DNA of 64,000 nt. Origin: Clonostachys chloroleuca. Its lineage: Eukaryota; Ascomycota; Sordariomycetes; Hypocreales; Bionectriaceae. The position numbers were made by a program, and so were the translations under genes. Positions 56,101 to 64,000 of the stretch are shown here, piece by piece (position 1 is the stretch's first letter; each line of letters begins with the position of its first letter). The notes beneath the pieces were generated by a model, which saw only the letters and a program-made list of their open reading frames with translations, did not search any database and was not told where the DNA came from. The stretch is taken from positions 35,154,001 through 35,218,000 of the forward strand of contig JBANAY010000003.1 in assembly GCA_037952775.1 (NCBI GenBank), written 5' to 3'.

Positions 56101-57447
56101 CTCGGCTCGAAGTTTCTTGTCGAGCTCCTGGATATACTGATGGACTTCGTCAACTCTCCCAATAGGCGAAGCCAGTTGGCAAACGAGACTGCTTAAAATG
56201 ATATTTGGTTGCCGTCGGTCGATGTGGTTGCGGTCGCAATAGAAATATGCCAATCCACAGTTCGGCTCACCACCCTCAAGCCGCTCCTTGATGCGGTCGA
56301 TGACTCGAGATATCAAGAAAGTCTTCCCAGCTCCCGCTGCAACTATTAGTCAAGGGTCTAAATGATTTCATAAGGGAGGGGGGCATCAAATCATACGCGA
56401 GCCATATAGTAAAGTAATGGGACAATATTCGTCTGTCTCCCACTGCCGAAATCCCGGAGTCAGAAGGAGCCACTCTCCAGTGCCCTTAGTCCTGCGATCA
56501 TGTACCGATTTGTGATGACTTCCGAATCGAATAGTTGAAATATTGTCAAGTATTCGAAAGCGTTCATTCTCTTCCATCTTGACCAGAATCTTGGAGACAT
56601 CTTTAAGGTCTCTCAGCGATTGTAGAACCTCGGGAAGATGACTCTTGATTTCGGCAAATGTTTTTACAACACCAAGACCTTGAAGGGATCGTGCATTGTC
56701 TTCAACGTTATTCCAGTGTTTCGTCAACTTCTTGATTATATCCTCAGCCTCTTGGGGCTTCAGAAATGCGCTCAAGGAGCGGCGCCCAGTACTTTGGCTA
56801 AGTCTGGTACAACAGGAGTCCAGACTCTCCAAAACGGCTACGTATAGGTCGACCACGGTTTTCTTTAACCTGTCTAGGACGTCCTGCTCGTCGTGAATAT
56901 CCTCGGAGGCCAAGATGTGTACTATTTCGAATACTCTCCCATGCTGGATAACGCGGCTAACAAGCTCCAGAACAGCGACAATGGCCTCCTTGGAATCCCG
57001 ACTCGCAGTGGCTGCCTAGTGCGTCTGTTAGCTAGGCCCGGAGATTTTAAAGGTGTACTTCCTGGTCTCAAACTCAACAGAAAATATAACACTTACCTGC
57101 AGGATGAATCGAAAAGCTGCCCAAGGGAGCGCCGCATGAACAGGGTCAAAATTGACGGCGATGTCGCCGACCTCCTTGAACTTTTGAAGCCAATCGATGA
57201 TATTCGAAAGACCATTTCGTATTTTGAGACTTCGTGAACCCAGCTTGACCTCCCATTGCTTACTTTCGCAAGCCTCTTTCTGTTCCCTGGCCAATTTTAA
57301 AATATCGTCGACGTCTTGGTCAGAGGACGCGGGCGCATCATGGTCTTTTGACAAAGCCTGCAGGCTCTGAACTGTGGCGGGCGGCAATTTCGCCCAAGCC
57401 AGTTGCCAGAACTCTGACCGGCTGCCGTTGCCCGCTTCTAGGTCCAT
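53108..57447 (-). CDS. NACHT-ankyrin NLR-like protein with putative C-terminal membrane anchor
   Basis: Exons 57447-57097, 57015-56397 and 56336-53352 are firm, and a short last exon of about 53286-53108 is inferred, giving about 1377 residues. A helical N-terminal domain (FDPVHAALPWAAFRFILQ at the first junction, NACHT_N/DUF7708-like) is followed by the P-loop GSPGAGKT at residues 322-329, formed exactly by splicing. Walker B is VLDALDECD at about 425, then SSRMEYDI and a winged-helix region. About ten ankyrin-type repeats occupy roughly 730-1230. Without the last intron the frame runs to 53152 with an odd tail; splicing GTATCT (53351) to an AG near 53287 gives a 20-residue membrane helix (LAVFIGFVLYLMYALL). 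Fungal NLRs act in self/non-self recognition and cell death. Confidence 0.85.
53825..53945 (-). repeat. 72-bp imperfect tandem duplication in the ankyrin region
   Basis: Copies beginning near 53831 and 53903 share about 35 near-identical bases at their best-matched part (GAGCACT.CCGGG.CCCTGGGCGAAGGT). The period is 24 codons, so the frame is kept and the peptide LTFAQGPGSALA appears twice. Confidence 0.75.
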
Positions 57448-58262
57448 TGAACAATTGATGGCCTTGTCTTCTTTTTCGCGGTTCTTTTGGATATATGCTT
57501 ATTGAGTTGAAAAAATGTAGAAGGAGATGCATGGACGATCAGGCTCAGCTCAGCCTCTAAGCACCAGACCACAGCCACCCTCAGTGAGATCACGAGCTGC
57601 CTGCATATGGGTGCCCAATCATAGGCCGCCACGAGAGAATTTTGTGAATTATGAATTATGAAATGAAACCTTTCTTTTTCCATCGCTTACCCTTCTCCGG
57701 AGGTCAGGTTCTCCTGATCGTAGAGCCAGCTCTGGTGTCACGTGTAGCCCCTACATAGACAGAATTTCCTTCTTTGATTGATCATATTACATAAAGCCTA
57801 TAATAAAGCTACAATTTATTAACAGTAACTCCAATTATTTATAAATATATGTATTTAGTCTGATTCATTTGCTAATCTCTCTCCATTCGCTACTGCACGG
57901 TCGTTACATTTGGGCTCTTGCTGGTCTCGCCAAGACCTCGGGAATATGACAATGGATAGCGTCAACAAACCCTATCACATATAGGTGATGAGAGATTCAA
58001 TTATGTGAATCAATGGTGGTATCTTTCCAACCGACATGATGGCCTCCAGCTCTTCGGTTGTTTCTCTCCAACCCCGGCTATGCTTATATGAGCCCTAGCG
58101 CTGATCGCCGACTAGAATGAAGAGCGCGCGGGGTATCCGGAACTACCACAGAATACCTTATATGTCATTGGAATTCTCTTGGTTGGGCTAGGATATCTCC
58201 CTTTTAGACTAGAAGCTAGCTATTGAAAGAAACTGAGCGATACCTCTCAATCATCATCCAGT
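57448..58262. other. Divergent promoter region, NLR-like / HAD dehalogenase
   Basis: 815 bp between divergent starts, A+T-rich at about 57770-57870. No gene or clear motif is recognised. Confidence 0.45.
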
Positions 58263-59064
58263 ATGGCCAAGACAGTCATAGCATTCGACCTCTACGGGAC
58301 CATCCTGTCCACCGAGTCCATCTCCCGAGAACTGGAGGGCTTCTATGGCCCGGAAAAGGCCAAAGTGATCGCCGCCCATGCCAGGCGATACCAACTCGAG
58401 TACACCTGGCGCAGCAACAGCATGGGTACGTAGGCTCAAGACCAGCTAAAAAGGATTCATCCATCAACTTGTGATCCGGGATTCTGACAACCTCACAGGC
58501 ATGTACCGTCCATTCGATGTGCTCACCCGCTGTTCCTTCCACCACGCCGCCGCCGAGGCCGGCGTCCAGATCACCCCGGCGCAGGAGCAGGCCATCATGA
58601 AAGCCTACAACGGCCTCGACGCATTTCCCGACGTCCAGGCCGCACTGGAGCTCATCTCCAAATCTCAGACTCTGGAGGCGTGGATCTTCTCGAACGGCAC
58701 CGAGTCCATGATCACGTCGTCCGTCGAGACGTCGCGCGGCCTGGCCACTGCGTCCTCCCATGACACGGTGAGCGCAGCGCGGATCGTGAGCATCGACCGT
58801 CTCGGCGTTTACAAGCCAAGTCCCAAGACGTATCAGCATATGGTAGCCACGGCTGACCGGCAGGACGCTCCAGAGAAGGTGTGGCTGGTGAGCTCGAACC
58901 CGTTTGATGCCCTCGGCGCTGTGGCGGCGGGCATGTCGAGCGTGTGGGTTGACAGAGGTGAGACGGGGTGGATTGACGGATTGAGCGAGGCGTTGGATGT
59001 TCGGCCTACTGTTGTGGTTCATGGAGTGGATGAAGCGGTTGAACATATCTTAAAGCAGGTCTGA
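58263..59064 (+). CDS. HAD-superfamily (S)-2-haloacid dehalogenase-like protein
   Basis: Exons 58263-58425 and 58499-59064, with a 73-nt intron (GTACGT...ACAG), give 242 residues in phase. HAD motifs: I at FDLYGTIL (nucleophile Asp 9), II at IFSNGT, III Lys in YKPSPKTYQ, IV at VSSNPFDALGAVAAGM. The cap region with YTWRSNSMGMYRPF fits the type II L-2-haloacid dehalogenase subfamily, which hydrolyses short 2-haloacids by an aspartyl ester. Many fungal members have unproven substrates. There is no targeting signal, so it is likely cytosolic. Confidence 0.9.
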
Positions 59065-59422
59065 AGGTCTGGATCCTTGTCAGGTGCCTGCCATCTCCAA
59101 GCCTACTTAGGGAAACTTCAAAGACCCTTGCTGTATTCTTAAGGACTAGGTTCTATGATCAATCTGGGTTTATCCCTGGAATTTTTAATTGATTCTAGTG
59201 CACGTGCTTCCCAAGAACTAGACTACGAACTGATGGAAAAGTGTTCAAATATCACAGCCACAGGAGGGCGGGCAGATACTCTATTATTAAAAGAAAACGA
59301 GGCTAAGCTAAGGTTGACTAGATGCAAAGTCTGGTATCTTAGGAAGTGAAAGGCCGTGACGGCCAACTAATTACGGCATACGGGTTATCCATGTCGCTTC
59401 AACAAACGATATAGGTTCTAGC
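59065..59422. other. Convergent intergenic region
   Basis: 358 bp between convergent stops of the dehalogenase and the methionine-permease-like gene. No gene, repeat or RNA is recognised. Confidence 0.5.
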
Positions 59423-61311
59423 TTAGGCCAGCTTGACCTTGCGGTACCTGACAACCTCGACGCCATCCTCGTCGAATGTGCGCTCGGCAACAACCTGGTA
59501 GCCACCGATGCGGGGGAGGATGATGGTCCAGAAGGTCCAGTAGATGCCACCGAGAATGAGAACGAGGACACCGACGACGGGGAAGATGTAGTATCTGTTT
59601 CGCTGTTAGTAAGATTGTTTAAATAATAATAGGAGGGTAGGGGTTTCTTACGGGTAGCCGTCTGCATTCCAGTCGCCGACGGGGGGATGAAGGGAACAAT
59701 CACGAGGAAGACGTTGGAGAGGAACCAGAGGACCGAGATGGGGAGGTAGGTGTGCCATGGAGAAGACCAGTTCTCCGCCTTGTTCCACTGGAGATAGATG
59801 AGACCGGCACCGACAAAGGCGTTGATCCAGGCACCGGGGTAAGTGTATCTATTAATTTGATGTCAGCAACGTAATTTATCACACGAATTAAACTGTGAAC
59901 ATACAGGTTGACGATGAAGCTGTAAGCTGGGCCGGCAGGAGGAGCAACCAGGATAATGACGGTAATAAGCCAGTGGATAAAGAGCTATAAAGTGTTAGTT
60001 ATTCCCCATTAATAAACCGAAAATCCAATTTAGACTCTAAACTTACAGAAGCAGCAGGGGCGTTGAAGGGCTTGTTGGAGGCCCAGAATCGGCTCCAAGG
60101 CAGCATACCTTCCTTAGCAAGCTCCTGGTTCAGACGAGCATGTGCAAAACTGACAGCCAGCACATTACCCAAGTTACTCAAGCAGACAAAGACGGGCAAG
60201 CTGCGAGCAGCGGCGCTGTCGCCAAACACATTCTTGAAGAACAGAGCGGCAACGAGAACCTCAGACTTGGCCAGGTCGGACTTGGGGATGGCGGCGAAGT
60301 AGGCAACATTGGCGAGGAGGTAGAGGATGGTGACGCCGCCGACGGCAAGGGGCGCGGCGATGGCGAGGGTCTTGCGCGGGTTCTTGAGCTCGGAGACGAC
60401 GTAGTTGGCGTTCTCCCATCCCTTGTAACTGTAGATGATGTTGAGCAGGGCGTTGGAGTAAGCGTAGACACCACCGCCGCCGTAGCCGTCGCCGACCTCG
60501 ATGGCGAAGGAGTTGTCGAAGTTGTGGGGGTCTGGGACGAGTCGGCGACCGGCGAGAGCGGCGAAACCAGCGAAGATGATGAAGAGGACGACGCCGACCT
60601 TGAAGACACCAAGGACGTTAAAGAGACGGACACCCCACTTGGGCAGGGTGGCGTGGAGGGCGACGGCGAAGGTGACACAGACGATGGCGATACCGCGAGC
60701 CGGCCATCCATCAACTGAGGACCAGCCAGAGGCGTAGAGAATGTATCGTCCGAAGGCGAGGGCGTTTCCGGAGGAGAAACCGAGCAGGATCATCTGGGAG
60801 GCGAGGACGCAAGTTGCGAGGTACTTGGGCTTGCGGTAGACGCGCTCCAGGTAGTTCTTCTCACCGCCGGAACGGGGGATGGCGAGACCGAACTCGAGGA
60901 AGACGCTCAGACCGCAGAAGGTGAGGATTCCACCAACGAGCCAGAGGATGAAGGCGACACCGACGGAACCTGTAGCTGCGAAGACGCTAGAAGGAGTGGA
61001 GAAGACTGTTTGAACGAGGGTCAGTTGGTATTCGGGAGGAAACAGCCCGAGACAGGTTGATTTCCATGGATCATGGACATGCATGAAGCCATAGATAGAG
61101 ACGTACTTCCAGTTCCAATCATCTTGTTGAGGATCAGAAACACGGCACCGGTGACACCAATCTTTCGGTCCTCGGAATAGGCGTAGGTCTGGGCATCGAT
61201 GACCGACGACTCGTCGTTGGAGCCACGCGCATGCTCCTCGTCAGAGCTGAGGCGGGTCTTGGTGTTGGTGACCGGTGCATTCTGGTCGGTAAACTTGGCG
61301 TCGCTGGCCAT
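59423..61311 (-). CDS. Methionine-permease-like amino-acid transporter (Mup1 type), with apparent frameshift
   Basis: Exons 61311-61107, 61005-60047, 59984-59905, 59848-59652 and 59594-59423. The first four are in phase; the last needs one more base. Landmarks: KIGVTGAVFLILNKMIGTG then IFSTPSSVFAATGSV across intron 1, LEFGLAIPRSGGEKNYLERV, SYKGWENANYVVSELKNP, VLAVSFAHARLNQELAKEG, NLYTYPGAW. These fit the fungal L-type/high-affinity methionine permease branch of the APC superfamily, a plasma-membrane importer with about twelve helices. Near 59682-59687 a run of six C (coding strand) should be seven: one extra base links VPFIPP to VGDWNADGYP and then to YYIFPVVGV, giving about 537 residues. It may be an assembly error or a real lesion. 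Confidence 0.85.
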
Positions 61312-64000
61312 GATGTCTTCTTCCTGGTACTACCAGATGGTAGTCGTCTTCCACAATCCAAGAATTAGATATTAGACAAGGAACGGATAGTGTCACTCCG
61401 CTCTGTGGGCTCGACAACGAGACAGGCTCGGGAAGGGGGAGAGGAAGAGAAAGAAGGTAAGACAACACTGCCGCATTATTTTCCCCTCAGGCGGACGATC
61501 GTCGCAGCAGGCCTTTTAAGCATCTCTCGGGAAAATTATGCTACGTCGCAGCAGGCATCCCACGCGGGCATGTGAGGCCGGTGGTGGTACGCTTCCATCG
61601 AGACTAGGCCTGCGATGGCACATCGAGCGTTGCAGGCACCACCAATTAAGATTGGGGACAGGGGCAGGGCCTATCGCGCAATCGCAGGCGGCAGTGACGC
61701 CAGAAGCCGACAAAGGGTTTGATTGAGGTTGATTCAGGCAGCCTGCGAGAGCCATGGCGACGCTACTGTGGGCGATCAGAGCTGGCTGGCCGCATTTAGA
61801 AGGTTCTTTATTCAGTGGAGTTGGCGTCAAAGCTTGGCATCGCACGAAATGCAGAAGCACAAGTTCCGTTCTTCTCCTCTCCTGTTTGGGTGAAGGCGAG
61901 GGCGATGCTCGCTCGTATGTGTGCTGCTGCTTGGGGAGTGAGACATGGAGTGGGAGAAGGATCATTGTGTGCTTTGATGGCGTTCTCTCACCATCCGCCG
62001 CTGAGCCAGTCATGCGTGAGCCTGTAACGCCATCCAGAGGGAATCCTTCTGCTTTCAGGGAGTCCTTTTGCCCAGGCGCTGCCCCAAGCGTCGCCCGCAG
62101 CCAGAGCCAAGCGTCAGCCGAGAGCCAACGGGCCTTTTATTTATTACCCTGCCCGGCCCAGACTCAGCATCGACTCTTGCGCTCATTGCCACTGGATTGG
62201 CGTCATCCGAGATCAGTTGCTCGCGATGCGATGAACGGTTCGCGCAGAGATCGATGATGTTGGTCGATTGATTGAAGCATCTTGATCGTCTTTAATTCGG
62301 TGCAAACTTCTTCTTCTCCAGCTACGCCCATCAGGGAAAGGCCAGATCTGAGCTGCCCTACAGCCCACTGTGAGCCCACCACCAGTCCACTGTGAACTCC
62401 AGACTCCAGACTACTCCAGCGCCTCTTCTCCAGGAAACCCACTGTAACTGACCGCTGCTCACCGCGCCTTCAGGGGCCATTCCTTCCCCCAGCTTCGCCA
62501 ATCCAAAAATATCCACTGTATTCAAATTTTCATGTGTCACTCTTTTGCCCATCTTGGATTCGCCCGGCTGCCTCCCACACACGATCCCTCCATCCCGCTC
62601 CCTCTTTCTGTCTTCTCTTCTCACTGTGGTGGATCGATCGTAAAAGAAAAAAAAAAATAGCCCCCATGTCCTCTAATTTTAGGCTTACTATTCGTTCGGT
62701 GCATATTCCAGAACAGGGTACGGCTCCCTGCCCACCCCTGCCCTACAAAAAGACTTCAATACATTACCCACCGACTTAGACCCTGTAGTCCGAGAGCACC
62801 TGTAAATCAAGACAAACGATGCTGTAGTCTACCTCAAGATGCTGTCGTGTGACTGATATGGACCTAGCCGAGTTCGAGATCAAGGCCCTTTCTTAGATCC
62901 CATCTCGAGCTCGTCGTGACCCACGCCACTAGGACACCTTCATCACTTGACTAATAGATCTGTCAGAAAGTAGCGAGAGGGTAGGTGAGCGCTACGAGGT
63001 GTGCCCTCCCTTGCTTTCCTCAACGGGCGGCCGATCTCATCAGAGGCAAAAAGTTTAATTCAGCAACAAAGAGGGAGGGTGTCTAGCATCCTGCTCACAA
63101 GGCGACGATATTTGGAGAGTCTTCTCTTCCTGTTGGCTCCTCGTCATTATTCCCATCCCGCAAGGCCTGCCGTTTCGTTTCGTCAGAATAAGCCCACCGG
63201 AATCCTTATGATGGAATATCCCATAGAAATCACGTTCAGCCATTCACTTGTTTCAATCTGGACTACCACACGGCCTGCTAATTTCCTATGGTAGTTTTAA
63301 TTGCCATTAAGAGCGTCAAAAGTGACCCCGGTCCGAAGCTGGTCTCTATCTCCTTTGTTTGCCCGTTTCGTATGTACGCTTCGATAAGAATAGCTGGACT
63401 TCAGCAGGATCTCGGTACGTACTGTTGAGTTCTACTCACATGCTGCTAATTAAACAAGGGTATGTTCTTGAAAACGATGTCTGGAAATCGCCACGTTACT
63501 CAGATTTTCCCTCCTCGCTCATTCTTGTCATCTTTTTGCTTTTGCAACTACCTTGACGGTTCAATACAGGCATTATTGCCTTTGGATAGCAAACAAATCA
63601 AGAAGGACGAACCAGCAGATCTCTTGTCATGTATCTTCACTACCCCTTCCCCGCATCTTCAGGCCCTTTGTTAGTCCTGGTTTCCGCTTCTCCTATATGA
63701 TCCTATTGAAGTTTCACTACCTAGATTTATCATTCATGACCTGGAAGCCTTTCTCTGACGTCTCTGAGCAATGTCGCGGTCAATGACCAGACCTAAACAA
63801 TGGGCAGGAGTTTGGCAACCTGGTCCCTGATAGGTATATCGCGCCTCCCACTGAAGTCCAAGTAGTAATTACCAAGACGTACTTGATGACTGCCTAGACC
63901 CGGTAGAAGGGTAAGCTCCTACAGGTCTTTTCCCAGGTCTCACCAGGTCAAACGTGTACCCTACTCAATATGATAAATACAGTCCTGGAGGCAACGTATA
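61312..64000. other. Upstream region of the methionine-permease-like gene and window end
   Basis: 2.7 kb with no supported gene. It includes the permease promoter and an A-rich run at about 62643-62657. Short frames (up to about 165 codons at 61516-62257, open on both strands) show no family features. Confidence 0.5.

Noticed and set aside
56336..56396. Use of the TAG acceptor just before TTGCAG in the NLR gene
   Set aside because: It also keeps phase but gives SLAAGAGKT, whereas the TTGCAG site gives the exact P-loop GSPGAGKT.
61516..62257. Frames of about 165 codons on both strands
   Set aside because: Mutually overlapping, no domains, and located in the upstream region of the methionine-permease-like gene.

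Overview
The window comes from a filamentous ascomycete (Pezizomycotina; gene content and style fit Aspergillus, Penicillium or a relative). Supporting signs are 48-101 nt introns with GTRNGT donors and short CTAAC-type branch sites, both strands densely used, and typical families: RTA1, Dal5-type MFS, Zn2Cys6 and bZIP regulators, HET, NACHT-ankyrin, GH71-CBM24 and NmrA. The species cannot be named from the sequence. I saw no tRNA, rRNA, CRISPR or intact transposon. Where I could, I rebuilt exon-intron structures by hand and checked reading phase across every junction.

Layout. 0.2-1.4 kb: RTA1-like membrane protein (-). 2.6-11.5 kb: a compact set of carboxylesterase (-), Dal5-family transporter (+), aldo/keto reductase (-) and Zn2Cys6 regulator (+), arranged as two divergent pairs. 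It looks like a small catabolic module. The first shared promoter carries repeated CCGCGGGGA elements, including a perfect inverted repeat. 11.7-16.4 kb: an unknown small protein (-), a HET-domain protein (+) and an F-box protein (-). 18.5-28.2 kb: three secreted or surface-type proteins in gene-poor surroundings, namely a GPI-anchor-like protein (-), a small cysteine-rich protein (+) and a 1725-residue protein made almost wholly of four-cysteine repeats (-).

30.7-36.6 kb: NmrA-like reductase (-), divergent bZIP regulator (+), SRR1-like protein (+) and GNAT acetyltransferase (+). 37.8-43.3 kb: an intact alpha-1,3-glucanase (GH71 plus CBM24-like tail), followed by a badly decayed GH115 alpha-glucuronidase pseudogene. 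43.8-47.3 kb: MutY-type adenine DNA glycosylase and an ADF/coactosin-like actin-binding protein. 49.5-51.5 kb: choline/GABA-type amino-acid permease. 53.1-57.4 kb: a NACHT-ankyrin NLR-like protein (-), probably ending in a transmembrane segment. 58.3-59.1 kb: HAD-type 2-haloacid dehalogenase. 59.4-61.3 kb: methionine-permease-like transporter (-) with an apparent one-base deletion in a C6 run. The last 2.7 kb is its upstream region, with no gene seen.

Most striking: the giant four-cysteine repeat protein (57 short units by eye, with a two-unit higher-order repeat at its C-terminal end), the GH115 relic, the permease frameshift, the putative tail-anchored NLR, and the esterase-transporter-reductase-regulator module.
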